From: Rhyacichthys aspro
Taxonomy: Eukaryota > Chordata > Actinopteri > Gobiiformes > Rhyacichthyidae
Direction of reading: 5' to 3'
Assembly: GCA_036850595.1 (NCBI GenBank)
Contig: CM072165.1
Span: 13,352,609-13,416,608, forward strand
DNA: 64,000 nt
Shown: positions 50,054 through 62,937 of the stretch, piece after piece
How positions within the stretch are numbered: position 1 is the first letter of the stretch
Layout: every line of letters begins with the position of its first letter
Program-made: the position numbers and the translations under genes
The notes under the pieces: model-generated
What the model saw: only the letters and a program-made list of their open reading frames with translations
The model's database searches: none
What the model was told of the DNA's origin: nothing

Positions 50054-50640
50054 CACACATGTCAAACTCAAGGCCCGGGGGCCAAATGCGGCCCTTTGCA
50101 ATGTTTTATGTGGCCCTCCAATGCATTTAGTTGGTCATATTTTGGCACATTAAGTTTGAACAAGTTTTAGATGGATTTGAATCAGATTTATTTGATTTGT
50201 TCAGCCAGTTTTTCTACAAAGATATGTAAAATATGTTCAAATCCGTCTAAAACCTGTTTAAATCCATCTAAATCCTGTTCAAATCCATCTACAACCTGTT
50301 CAAATCCAACTAAAACTTGTTCAAACCCATCTGAAACCGGTTCAAATCCAATTAAAAGCTGTTCAAATCCAACTAAAACCTGTTCAAACCCAACTAAAAC
50401 CTCATCAAACCCAACTAAAACCTATTCAAATCCAACTAAAACCTGTTAAAATCCTACTAAAACCAGTTTACCATAAAAGGAAGATATTAATGTTAAAGAT
50501 AACTTTTGTAAAACTCAAATGAAGATGAAACCAAACATTCAAAATGTAATAAAAGCTTCCCAAGTGTCACCATCTTTGGCCCCTGAAAGGATTCTTATTA
50601 TCTATCGTGGCCCCTCACCACTTTGAGTTTGACACCACTG
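50054..50640. mobile_element. non-autonomous hAT element A with internal minisatellite
   Basis: 587 bp between exact 8-bp target duplications ATGTAGAG at 50046-50053 and 50641-50648. Ends: CACACATGTCAAACTCAAGG on the left, and CAGTGGTGTCAAACTCAAAG read inward from the right. They share TGTCAAACTCAA. Subterminal GGCCC blocks follow. No transposase. It carries the 21-bp array at about 50229-50470. Confidence 0.92.
50229..50470. repeat. 21-bp minisatellite inside hAT element A
   Basis: About 11-12 units of CAAATCCAACTAAAACCTGTT and variants. Since 21 is a multiple of three, one frame stays open and reads as a seven-residue repeat (NPTKTCS type). This is a by-product of the period, not evidence of a protein. 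Confidence 0.92.
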
Positions 50641-51439
50641 ATGTAGAGGGTGGTGCATGTTGTTTAGTATAGCATCCATTCTGATACACATGCGTCACTC
50701 CACCGCCGCACCTTGATTGTGTTATTACAGAGATCCACTGTCCACTTATGAATGAAAAAGGGCACTCTCCCAAAAATGAGCAACTGAAGGCCTTTTGTTT
50801 CTCCACTATATATGATATAAACGATACATTAAGTACACCAATGTCTATAAGCCTTCAGCACCTTTAGTTAAAGGTGCGTTGTCTAAAATATTGTCTACAT
50901 GGAAAAAGGCATGTGAGGTGGCGTTTCGATCAAAAAATAGTATTTATTATTTACGAATCACAACGATTAACATTTTTAATTATTAATTAGTATAAAGCAA
51001 CTCATTCCAGTTTCTTTTAACTGCAGTGGATCCCATCTGATGATTCATTTTGCAGCTCAAAGCCCACATCTGTTGTAAACTACCTTCATATACAATCCAT
51101 CATGTCTGAGCAGTGATCGATAAAGCGTCAGGGACAAACAGATAATGATATCCATCCTACCGCCGATGTCTGTGTAATGGGCTTGTTCACCAGACTAATG
51201 CCCCGTCTGTGTCCAGTGGCATTTGAGTGGGATTGATGTTTACAAGAATCATTAATTATTAGAAAAAGAAAATGGCACGTCTTTCTGCAGAAGGAATGTG
51301 GCCCTGAAGGACAAGTCACAGCAACAAACTGTAAAAACACAAAAAGAAATTCTAAAATGCAAGTTTTAAATTGCTTAATGCCGAAACAAATGGTCAAACA
51401 AAAAACAAATTTAGCACGCAATAAGGGTTTGAACCACAG

Positions 51440-51790
51440 TGTTTTGTTGTGATTGGAAAGAACAAAGCAAATTTGTGTTTTGTGATTTGTGATTTGTTTT
51501 TGTGTTTCATGATTTGTCATTAGTGTTTCACAGTTTGTGTTTGATGATTTGTTTTTGCATTTCACAATTGTGTTTTATGCGTTTATGGTTTGTTTTTTTG
51601 TATTTTAGGTGATTTTTTAAGACAATTTGTGACAATTAGTATTAATAGTTTTTACCGTTTACTATTAATGTTTGTTTTGTCATCTGTTTTTGTGTTTGTT
51701 GTGATATCTTTTTGTGTTTTGTGATTTCAGTTTGATGATTTGTTTTTGAGTTTTGTGTGTTTTGTTTGATGATTTGGTTTTGCAACTATA
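51440..51790. repeat. T-rich degenerate tandem repeat
   Basis: Repeated TTTGTGTTTCATGATTTGT-like units of variable length (about 15-22 bp), with many substitutions. The minus-strand frame 51128-51565 partly derives from it. Confidence 0.65.
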
Positions 51791-51799
51791 CTGTCTTTG

Positions 51800-53759
51800 T
51801 CATTTGTTGTTCAAGGCCACCGTAGTTTGATACCAAATTGTAAAACATCGTGTTAAAGTCAACCATTTCACTCATGCCTATAATGAAGTGAGGATAGAAT
51901 TACAAGACCCTAATCTCGCACCACACACTTATCTCGTTCCCAACACCAGTTTTAGTTACAGGAAGTTGTCATGCAGGCTGTTGCGTGATGGGACAGATAC
52001 GTTCTCCACTGGGGCGAGTGACAGGGCTCTATTTACAGACGACAGGAAGACCCACATTTCCTTTTCCCTGGACACACAAAATGCTAGAGGGAGGGGAGGG
52101 GGGCACCGGCTGCAGACCGAGATTAGGAGCTGTGGTCGTTCCTTTGGGATGAAGGAATGGAGGGGTGAAGGGAGATAAAGAAGAGGCTTGGGAAGCAGGA
52201 TGAGAATGTGCACTTCATTCAGAGATAGAGTGATGTTCAAGAGAAGTAAGGGGCGCTTCATGAAATGTATTGAGTGCTCAAGTCAAACTCCAGGTCAATC
52301 AGCAAAATCTGTCCCTCTGCAAATCTTTTATCTTGTACTGCTAACATTTGTAACTAATAATAAAGTATTACTAAAAGGCACAAATGAAATGTTTTATAAG
52401 GGAATCAAACAGTGCTAGAATGTTACAAATGACAAGGAACAAAACTTGAATGCTAAAAACACTGTTAAAAATTAGATTTACTTTTAGAGATGGGACTATA
52501 TAGAACATGTATCATTATCAGACGGTTTTCCCTTTTAATAGATTATCGTGATACATATATTGTGAAATCTGTCAAAAAAAAATATTGTTGACCATAAAAG
52601 GGCTCTTGTGGAAATAAAGATATGGGAAGTGCAAAAGGGGGACTAAGCACAAACTGAAAGCATGTAATAGACATTGGTTAAAGTGGAACTACTATTCTGT
52701 TTTTGAGTCCCTGTCTCTGACACCACTCTCCCCCTACAACAGCCTAGGGACATCTCCAGCTTTTCTTTATTAAAAAAGTAAAACTAGACAAGTCTTTCTT
52801 CCACATTACAACAAACTACAGTTTAGAGCTGACCATTAACTTGTGATTGAATTGCCAATATTAATTTGTTTCATGTTGCGTCCCTTCTCTGTTTTGTTGT
52901 GTAAAAACACGTATTCAACGCTGAATTTAAACTTTCTGTATTTTATCGGCAGCCATTGCTTCGTCATTAACATCCTTATTATTACGTCACTTTACGCAGT
53001 GTAACTAAGAGAGGCTCTGTGACAGCACAAAATTGGACACATTTTGGTGCTCTTCACGCCTTTTGCAATTTACTAACGTATACAAATAAATTAGGCTGAG
53101 CATCTCATTTTTAATCCTGTTCTGTTTTTGCACCGTGAGAAGGGAAGTCCTACAAATACAAAGACAAAAAGGCCAGTTACAAGTTTCCTACGACAAATGC
53201 TTTTGCACCCTTGTGAATATGAAAAGTACAATTTTAGCACCAAAAAGTCATTATGCAATTGGGCAACACCTTAGAAAAACAACTAAATAAATAAGTTTTC
53301 CCCCCAGGGATTCACCCCAGCAGAGGATCTGCATGAGTAGCTTGGCAGTGTTTCCCTTTCCAGACCAGTGACTGGAGTTTTTCCCCAGAGGATTTGAACA
53401 CCCAATCCCCCGAACTGGGTGTACTAACCTCTCCACCACAGAGGAGCTTCAGCCTTAGTAAATCAGGTCTATTACAGCAATTACAAGCAAACAAACTGTT
53501 TTTCTGAGACAGTTTTCATGCCTTTGACCTTGACCTTAGCAGAGCATCATTAACATTTGCATTTACATATATTTCCAGTCCAGTAGAGAAAAAAGGGGAA
53601 CAGAAACTCTCACTGCAGTATTTGAGCATTAGAAAATTTTGATGTATTGTATATTATGTTGTATTTGTCAAACAAGACAAATCCTGATGTCAAATCAGTT
53701 TACTGTTTTTTACTGCTTTCAGTGACTGGAAAGCCATATTAAAATGGAACCTAGAATTG
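51800..53759. other. 5' flank, non-coding
   Basis: The frames at 51888-52178 and 51956-52261 overlap on opposite strands and resemble no family. Nothing else recognised. Confidence 0.4.
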
Positions 53760-54150
53760 CTTAACAGGACAAAACAATGCTAACAAATGCAAAACTCATC
53801 TAAAATGGTATATGCTAGCACTTAAAGGCAAACTACAGTACTACAGATGTTGCCTAAACAACAAACAATCAGTAACAAAACAACACTTAAAAGTCAAAAA
53901 ATGTTGCCAAAAAGTAACAAACAGTGCCAAAAAGTACCAAAACACCTAAACATAACAAAAAAGTTGCCAAAAAGTAACAAACGAAACCAAGAAGAATCAA
54001 AACAACACTCAAAAGTAAAAGGAATGTTGCCAAAAAGTAACAAACAGAGCCAAGAAGAACCCAAACAACACTAAACGTTGCCTAAAAACCTGCTAGCAAA
54101 AACGTTGCTAAAAAAAAGTAAAAACAACACTACTTGAAATGTGCAGTAAC
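53760..54150. repeat. A-rich degenerate repeat field
   Basis: Units around AATGTTGCCAAAAAGTAACA spaced roughly 35-45 bp, with CAAAACAACACTTAAAAGT between. Related to 57890-58110, which shares the CTAGCACYTAAAG lead-in, and more loosely to 13090-13570. Confidence 0.75.
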
Positions 54151-55213
54151 AAAATAAACGGATCTAAATCATATTTTGAAATTATAAACTCGTAGTGAAC
54201 TTCAGTCTCATTCCATCAGCTGTTTCCAGTTTCGGGGCAGATATCTGGAAATAATTATTTGTGAACAAAGATGAAAAGAAAGCTTCTCTTCTGCTTAATT
54301 GAAGGCAGAAGTGTGATAATAACATAGCACAGAAAACAAAAACTAAATGCAAAGTTGCAAAACATGGTGGCTCCCAGATGTACTGCATAGTGTTGTCTAC
54401 ATTGCTGGAGGCACTAAAGAAGACTGAAACAAGCCACTAAAACGAACAGTAGACTCACAAACAAAAGTTTTCAAATGCTAGCCCTTTTTTTTCTCAGGGT
54501 AATGCATACAATTTAGTATTTTGGTTTGAATATGCTTTCCATTTTTTTTAAAAACACAACCATTAAGAGAAAATCCGACAATATTACTTGTAAAAGTGAC
54601 AAAACAACTTCCTATTCTTATTGACTAGTACTGCCTGAGTATTGTAAAAAAAAAATAAAAAAAACCTGACGGAGCAGAAAGGGTTGTGAGCGTAAAATAT
54701 GTTGATTTCACAATCTCCTGCAGCTGCCAGAGTGTAATGTTTTATTACATGGCCCGTGCCCTCTCTCACATCTGGCTCACTTTCACTTCATTGCGTCCAG
54801 TCTTCAGAAGCGTAACATATGAGACAGAACAGGCACGGCTGCAGAGAACTAACCCCCTCCCACTTTTAAATGTCCCTCGCAGCTTTGTTCTGAGGCTTCC
54901 TGCCCAAAAGCCTGTACTTTCTACTGCAGATGTGAAAGTTTGCTTTGTAACAAATAGCGGAAGGGAGTGTGTGGCTATGGGTGTGTGAAATGTGGTAAGC
55001 GCACTGTGTGTCCACACCTCTTTGTTTCACTGTTGTTACAAACGGTCTAATTATGGAAGAGCTTTAACTGTAACTGTAACGAATGCTCATATTTTTTCAC
55101 ATTTGTTTATCAGCTGTGTGTGTGAAAAGTGCAAAGGGCATTGTCTAAAAGCAAATGTGGCACGTGATAAACGGCCAGGCCTTGAATTGCAGGTTCAACT
55201 ACACCATGTAAAG

Positions 55214-55740
55214 CAGTGGTGTCAAACTCAAAGTGGTGAGGGGCCACAATAGTTCGAAGAATCCTGTCAGGGGCCGAAGATGGTGACACTTGGAAGCTTT
55301 TATTAAATTTTGAATGGAAGGTTTCATCTTAATTTGAATCTTGCAAATGTTATCTTTAACATTAACTTCCTCTATTTAAGGAAACTGGTTTTGTTTGGAT
55401 ACAAACTAGTTTTAGATGGATTTGAACAGGTTTTATTTGGATTTAAGCAGGTTTTATTTGTATTTTAACATGTTTTAGATGGATTTGAACAGGTTTTAAA
55501 TGGATTTGAACAGGTTTTATTTGGATTTGAACAGGTTTTATTTGGATTTGAGCTGATTTTATATATCTTAGTCCCAAAAACTGGCTTAAGATTTCATAAA
55601 CAAATGAATCTGATTCAAATCCATCTAAAACCTGTTCAAACCTAGTGCCAAAAATTTGATCTACTAAATGCATTGGAGGGCCACATAAGACATTGCACAG
55701 GGCCGCATTTGGCCACCGGGCCTTGAGTTTGACATTTGTG
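55214..55740. mobile_element. non-autonomous hAT element B with internal minisatellite, inverted relative to A
   Basis: 527 bp between exact 8-bp duplications ATGTAAAG at 55206-55213 and 55741-55748. The left end is CAGTGGTGTCAAACTCAAAG; the right end read inward is CACAAATGTCAAACTCAAGG. Read inward from the right, its ends and subterminal GGCCC blocks match element A almost base for base, so both are copies of one family in opposite orientation. Confidence 0.92.
55395..55560. repeat. 21-bp minisatellite inside hAT element B
   Basis: About eight units of AACAGGTTTTATTTGGATTTG and variants, the complement of the element A array. A single further unit lies at 55615-55640. Confidence 0.88.
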
Positions 55741-57529
55741 ATGTAAAGGATTGCAGAGGAGCAGATTTTGTAATTAGTTTTTGACTCAACAAACAATGTT
55801 AAAATACTCAGACAACCCTAGGCAGCTCCAACCAATCTAAGAAAACAGAAGAAAATCTGTTTAGCTCAACATCAATAACAATCCAACAGGTGGAATCTCA
55901 GTTAAAAAAAACAAAAACAAAGAATATACTGTAGCCTCGGGTCTTTTGGAGCCACTCAGCAGGTGCTTCTTCTATTCTTCACTGCTGTTATTCTCAGTGT
56001 TCTGCAGTATGGTAATGCTGTGTGTGTTGTGGCAGCCGGTCTACTGTTTTTGAATCTGCACTTAAACAACAATTGTGGGTTAACCCTTGGAAGGACTATA
56101 TGAGTGTGCATCATCATCGAAACGCTCTGCGGCTGGGTAAAAACATCATTTGTGATTCTGAACATGCTCTAAACAATACACACTTCTCCATCAGGTTGAC
56201 AATACCATGCTTCTCAACAGTCAATCTGAAAAATGAATAAGGAACATAATCCATAATCAGTGGTTTTAAAATATTGTATAATGTCTGTTGAATGTTTGTC
56301 CTTGTATCGTCTGCACTTTTTTTTGTTTTTGTGTTGCAAATGGATTTACAGTTTTATGTAAGACTAGATCTGAAAATAGCCAACTGAAATAACTTTGTTA
56401 TTGCAGTACTACAAGTGGCCACCGGGGGAATCTGTGACACAGTAGATGGGGAGGCACCTTGACCATGTCTTATAAAAGATCCATAACCAGTGCCTTACTT
56501 GTCATTAACTGTAGTTAACTGTTCTTAGCTTACAAAAGCCCCACTGCTGTTAGCCTCTTTGGGATAAAAACAGCAACCGTTAAACATTAATGGCATTGAT
56601 TGGAATTGGATTTTTATTTTTTTAGAGAAAACTAAGCACGTCAGTCACTCACAACTCTCCCTAGTGGTAGAATAGACTTCCAAGACTGTTTTTTTTTATA
56701 CTAATATGATACACTTAAAAAGACTCTACCTGACATATTTTTCTTCTAGTTGGTGAAAATGGTTTAAACCCCAAATACTATATTGTAAAAGCAATCATTT
56801 GTGGAAAAAATAGGCTCTATGATGCAATCTACTGTTTATTATAAGGAATTGTCATTGATGAGAACCTCTATTCACAAACGGAAAACCTTGCAAAAATAAC
56901 ATGCTCAAAAAAAGAGCGCTCCCATTGGTCTACACCGGCTTGTCATATGACGTTCGAGGAATTAGTTTAATAGCTGCCGATAACGTGTATTTTCAGAGCT
57001 GAATATGTCTTTTAACACAGATAAATAGCACAAAAAAGAAAAGCATCAACAGAGAAAAGCAAGGCTACGTTTAACTCTAAACTTAAGTTTGGTGAAATGT
57101 ACAGCATTCGCATTTTGTAAAGGTAAACTAAAAGATTCTTTGGGGGTGAGACAGAAAATCAGGTAGTGGAGGTTGAAGTACAATATTATGTGGCCTCTTT
57201 AACAAACACAAATGTCAGTCTTTCTAGGCTGTGGTCAGAGCGCACATTCTGAACATCTGGAGTCTAATTTGCTCTTTGCACACTGCTTTTCCACCTCATT
57301 TCCTCTCACATGTCGAGCTTACCGAACAGTGCGGTATTTTTTATTTATTTTTTTTAACCCAACACCGTTTCATATGAAGGCTGGGAGTTTCACATTCAGC
57401 CTGTTCATTACCCCACATGTAGCTGTTTAACTCTTGTTCCTGTTTATGTATTCCTCCCCAAAACAGCTTGCATTCTGTAAACCCCACAATTTCCTGTCCT
57501 CGTAGTAACGCACAACTGACAATATGATC

Positions 57530-57755
57530 AAAAATGTTGATTTCATTTTTGTTTCAAACAGACATGGGGTGGTCATTTTCCAGGCCTGAAAGTGAGTCCT
57601 GCTTAACAACTGTAGCACGATATGTCACCGCAACCTTAAGTAGAGCAATCACCATCATACCTAATTCACAGCCTCGAGTAATCACCAAACCGAGGCACTG
57701 CAGCACCCGAACACACCACACACCATCGACTATTGCCTTTCTCTATGATTTAACT
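57530..57755. repeat. diverged tandem duplicate, copy 1
   Basis: Shares long blocks with 58405-58635, including GTAGCACGATATGTCAC, CACAGCCTCGAGTAATCACC and CACCATCGACTA. Roughly 85 percent identical by eye. No reading frame is kept between the copies. Confidence 0.85.
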
Positions 57756-57889
57756 GGAGGTCAAGCAAGTATAAGTAAAAGAGTATTTGATGTGGCAAGT
57801 ATACAAATTACATTTTTGAAACATTGCATTAGAAATCATTTCTTATTGGAATGTTGCATTACATTTTTTTTTAAATCACACTAAATGAT

Positions 57890-58110
57890 AATACAAAAAT
57901 AGGACATACTAGCACCTAAAGTTAAACAAATACTACAAATACTACATCCTGTCAAAAGGATTCGAAATGTTGTCAAAAAGTAAAAACACATTGACAAGTA
58001 AGAAAACATTTACAAAAAGTGACAAAATGTTGCCAAAAGTATCAAACGGTTTCGAAATAACAGCAAAAAACACTTGAAAGTAACAAAATGTTGCCAAAAG
58101 TATCAGTTAT
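57890..58110. repeat. A-rich degenerate repeat field between the duplicates
   Basis: AACAAAATGTTGCCAAAAGT units, the same family as 53760-54150, lying between the two duplicated segments. Confidence 0.7.
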
Positions 58111-58404
58111 GAATAGTTTTGTTTTGTTTTTTACAAATACATAGTATTTATACTAAATTTCTCTGAAGTGGAATGGGTATTTGTATTATTTCTTGTATTG
58201 TCTCAAAACAATGCTAATGCAGCCCATTTTCAGGGCATGATCTTTTATTGCAATACCAGAAGTGTCCGAAGAAGACATTTTTGACACAATCCAGGTCTTA
58301 AAATGCATTTATAGTGCCAGTGTTATTAGCTGCACTATGCTAAAAACAACAATCAAAAAGGCAACAATCAGCAAACCTTTAAGAAATCTTCTGTGACAGA
58401 CCTT

Positions 58405-58635
58405 ACAACTAATGTCTGTTGATTTAATTTTTGATTGCAGATACTGGGTGGTATTTTTCCAGACAGAAAAGTGAGTCCCGCCTTACACCTGTAGCACGAT
58501 ATGTCACTGCAACCTTCAGTGGAGCGTGCAATCACCATCAAAGCTAATTCACAGCCTCGAGTAATCACCATCCGAGGCACTGTGGCCCCTGAACACACCA
58601 CCCACCATCGACTACTGCCTTTCTCCATGATTTAA
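58405..58635. repeat. diverged tandem duplicate, copy 2
   Basis: Second copy of 57530-57755 in the same orientation, about 880 bp downstream. It begins after a TTTTTGATTGCAG stretch that resembles a splice acceptor on the plus strand; whether it acts as an exon edge is unknown. Confidence 0.85.
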
Positions 58636-58639
58636 GAGC

Positions 58640-61239
58640 ACCTATAGAATGTGATTTATGGCACTTGAGGTCCCTGCCGCTGTCCCCTCCTCTTTCTGTG
58701 CACTTAACATGCCTTTAAAGGTGAACAGAGCAGAGAGCAAAGATTAGACAGAATGTGTGGCCCTTGGATGCAATGTATAAACATAATGACGTTTGAAAAG
58801 GCTGCTTTTATTAATGTCAAGGCAGGTCTTGGTTAAAGGTTTAATCTTAAATGTCTAACTGAAGCTCACAGTTTATAGCTACTAAGTTTTATTTTTCAGT
58901 GGTATTAAAATGAACAGCACTGCATTGATTTTTAAATCAGCAGTGCTACCACAATAGAGCTATAATGTTGATTTGTAATGTTGTAATGTTAGTAGGAAAA
59001 ACCAAATGGCCATTTCTGCTCAGAAAGATTTAAAAGAGGTTTTGTACTCACAACACTCAAGTGCCGTTAATTGTATTTTATTAGTGCTGCATAATCCAAA
59101 TCAGAGAGAATCTCAAAAAGGATCTTTTTTTTACTGCCATGTAACAGAGCAGCCACATGTGAAATAGTAGGATGCATTATCTGCAAAAAAAAAAAAGGGT
59201 GTAAATTGACTATACTTTTATGTGACTCACTGCATACATTACTTTGGGTTCCCATAGGGTTTATATATTTATATAGAGTAGCATATGGTTTAGCCATTTT
59301 AGAACGAGAAAATGAAAAGGGTGTGTCAAATCCTGCGAATTGCATGTTCAGTTAAAGGGCCAATATGAAGACTATGTACTTTACTTTACAATATTAAACT
59401 ATGATCCATCTTAAGTCGGACATACACTGTGCGACTTTAGAGTGTTTCAGGTAGAACCCCAATTTAGATTGTATGAGTCATGAAAAACCTGAAATTCGAC
59501 TTAAAAATTGTCATGCGAAGAAATCGGGTCAAATTCGGGCTGGAATCTCAGGATTGGCTGTCCTGAGTCACATGACTGGTGTGTGGAAAGGTTCTTTACA
59601 TTGCAGTAGTGAGCTGAATCGTCTTTTTCAGATCACTGCAAGTAAAAAAGTATTTGTTGTATTTGAGGTAAACAGTTTAAAAAAAAAAAAAAAACACCTT
59701 AAGACATCATCTAGTTATCAAGGATTTTAATAGATTTAATCAATTTTTGTTTTGGACTAAACTGGTCGTCCCTATCCTTTTTTCTGACAAAGAAGAGAAT
59801 GTCAGCGTCTTCATTATTTATAATAGTTTTTAAAATGAAAGCTCGTTAGTCTGAACAAAGACGTGTCACTAGCAACATATTAGAACTTATTGAATGCCAT
59901 TAGCCTGTTTCATCACAGATTCGTCACCAGATTGTCAATACGCCGCCTCAAGCCAAACTAATTAGGTCAGTTAGAGAATGTGATGCTGCAGAACAACCCA
60001 TAGAATCAAATGTATGCTTTAACATACACCCAACATCCTGTGGCTATGTCCAATTCTTTTCTCATTCACCATCATTTCCTTCTTGTGCATATTGATTCTC
60101 TGCCTCTTCGACTGTTCACTCCTCCTCATCCTCCTCCTCTTCCTGTTGCTTCTTTTCATTTCACAATAGAGCCAATTATGTCTGGCTTTCCCTGATAAGT
60201 ACAAACACGAGTGCAGGCCGGGGCTGAAGGACGCTGCTGGAAGTGATGTTAAATATCAAGGGTGGCTGAATAATTGCACTGCGGCGGCGAAAGAAGAAGG
60301 GAGAGAGAAGAGGAGAGTGGGGATGCACACAGGCTTTAAAATCACATGCTGGATCCCAGGATTGGATTTTTTTAAGCACCACTTCACCTGCATCAAAGGA
60401 TTGGAGAAGCTTTGAGGCGACTAATCATCAAATAAGAAAGTGTTTTGGTGGAATGGGCTCTGGACTAAATGTCTTATCTGATGTCTTTGGCTGTAAAAGT
60501 GGAGTACAACTCATTTTGGCTTCTACCGTTAGCAGATGAGGAAACAACGCAAACTAGTAGTGCTGTTCTAAATCATATCACCCACAATAATACTAATCAT
60601 TTTTCGGGTAATTAAAAAAGTGTCATCTCACCATATCGACAATATAGAACAAGACGAGAACTATCTTTCACATTTTGTTTGTCTGCTTAGGTGAATTCAA
60701 AAAGAAACGTGGTTCCCTCTTAACTTTAGGTCCTAGTGTCTCAGAAACAGATTTAAACCAATGTGAAGCCTGTGTTCACTATAAACCTTCTGTAACTGTG
60801 ACTGAAAGGCTGTCAGAAGTGTGGACATTTCATACTGTTGCTGTATAAAATGCTGTGATCCTATAATAGCCTGAGGAAATGGTCTGGTTTTTCTACCCAC
60901 TTGGAACGCCTCTGTCAGTTTACCATAACATATACTTCATTTCCATTGGAGATGGTATGGGTCGGGATGGGCACATTATCATCACCAAAAGGGTTGTGAA
61001 GCATCCCCAAAAAGCTTACTGTAATACTTTAGGAATGCCTTATCCTTTGGTCCCCAGCCGTCCCAAGTATGTGGTCCACTTTTGAAAAGGTGGAGCTAAA
61101 CTATAGTGTGCTGATTGGATGATAGAAAACAAGACACAAAAGAAAAAACATGCAAAATGTTACATGTTACTAACCGACACTACAGTATTTTTTTTGGTGG
61201 GAGAAACCAGAGAGAGAGCACGGGAAGAACAAAATCAAC
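58640..61239. other. 5' flank, non-coding
   Basis: No gene recognised. 59420-59620 begins like a decayed MITE (GACATACACTGTGCGACT). 59880-60010 and 60160-60260 are enhancer-like in composition. 60880-61080 may be another decayed transposon. Confidence 0.35.
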
Positions 61240-61330
61240 ACAAAAATGAAGGCCCCGTCCGGCCCAGGAGTCGAACTCAGGAAATTCTTAATGTGAGGCA
61301 ACAGTGCCAACCACTTTGCCACCACGCTGC
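61240..61330 (-). mobile_element. tRNA-like SINE head, minus strand
   Basis: On the minus strand GGCAGCGTGGTGGCAAAGTG leads to GTTGCCTCACATTAAG and a perfect B-box GTTCGACTC (complement at 61268-61276). This is the tRNA-like head of the repeat whose body alone is present at 24364-24590. Confidence 0.7.
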
Positions 61331-62937
61331 CAACACAAGCAGAGCATGAAGCATTAAATAGTGAGTCTCTAAATCAAAGGAAATTGGCACAGTTCCATAA
61401 AACTACTGTTCTGAAAGCTAGGACTAAACCAGAAACAGTTCTCTCATGCAGCTACAAGGCATGATTTGCTCCCTTCTTTATACTAATTATTTGCATTGCA
61501 TCCAAGTTTCTAAAAGTCTGCTTCAAATTTGATTTATATGTAACATAATTGATATATAAATACTTGTTAATGTTCTTTACCCACACACCAACAGCACACA
61601 CATTTCCAGATGATTGCCATTCACTATAAATGACTTGTTTGTGCAGATTGTTGATGGCTGTTGCTGCTTTGTCCAGCAAAAGTATACTATAGTCTATAAT
61701 CTATGGTGAAAATGTGATTAATTTGCCATTTCAAACTACAGGTTTTTGGAAAAACACTGGTCTAATTGCCAGTACCAATGCTGTCAGTATTTGCATGAAC
61801 TCATCTTTACCACGGTCTCGATGTGGATGAATAAGAGCGCACAAAGCAACCCCGTCTGCTATTCAAAATAGGAAGGGTTAATCAGTAACACACTACTCCG
61901 GCCAAATGAGCCGCACTAAAAGACTTTCCTGTCTCTCACTCGGAGACTAATCACGTTGAACTGCAGATGCCAAGACTTTCAAATGACCAGGAAAGCATCC
62001 AGCCAAGTCCAATCCCCAGCAAAAAAAAAAAAAAAAAAAAGAGAGCAGATAAGCCTTAAGGGTGAAGCCAGCAGCGGTAATCATCACTGCTGGCAGACAG
62101 AGAGCAAGAGAACAGGTAATGAGAACAGGGGCTGATTGAATGACAAATAACACGAGGGCTGAAACACAAAGAGCGAGGATATAGACTAGACTGTTTACGC
62201 TGCAGTCGTGGTAAATTATCAGCAGCACAGAGGTGAACACACACAGGTGGATGGAAAATTTGAAGTCTAAATAGTGGTTTGTTGTGAACGCACGAGAAAT
62301 GTGGCATTAAACCAAGTCTAATTTATCAAAAAGGACAAGGCTCCTTTTGCATGACCTGTACTGAAGCCAGCCACTAGAGGGCAATCTGTCCAGACAAGTG
62401 TCTACATTAACTGCACTAGTGGCCACTTATGGTACTGTGATAAAAACGAAATCTGTAAAGAGAAACGCATATGTAATCTCTGCAGCAGGGTGTCATAACT
62501 GTTGCATTAAACAGGAAGAGTGTCAGGTGTGGTATTGCATTCTGCACTTTTGCCACCACATGTGACTGAAAAAAACGACATAATCCACCTTTATGAATGA
62601 GATACCGAATGAATGATCTTATAACACTTTATTCATGGCTCTGTGCAAAACTCCAACAAAAACACAATGCTTGTTCAACCTATACTTCTGAGTCTGAAAA
62701 GGTGTTTTTGTCTTTTGTTTTTCCAAGTTTAACACAGAGTAGGCCATCGGGCATGTGGTCTTGTGTTTTATCCGCCATCCCTTTCCACGAGGTTTATTAA
62801 GAGGATTTTAACAATGTAGAAAAATACACCAAAAACAATAAAATATCTGTCCATTTTGTAAGTTTGTTGGTGTCTTGTTTCTGCTATACCTCAAGTGTCC
62901 ACGCCATGATATAGGGGTCAGTTCTACATGCATACAA
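61331..62937. other. 5' flank, non-coding
   Basis: Contains a 20-base poly-A at 62021-62040 and an enhancer-like stretch at 61900-62180. No gene recognised. Confidence 0.4.

Noticed and set aside
50171..50449. 92-residue frame with a seven-residue repeat (NPTKTCS type)
   Set aside because: Produced by the 21-bp minisatellite inside a hAT element; no start context, introns or family.
51888..52261. Overlapping opposite-strand frames of about 100 residues
   Set aside because: No recognised domain and no splice context; probably chance openness.
53847..54074. Lys/Asn-rich repeated frame
   Set aside because: Translation of the A-rich repeat field; no conserved feature.
57534..57884. 116-residue frame over duplicate copy 1
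   Set aside because: The frame is not preserved in copy 2, so coding constraint is not supported.
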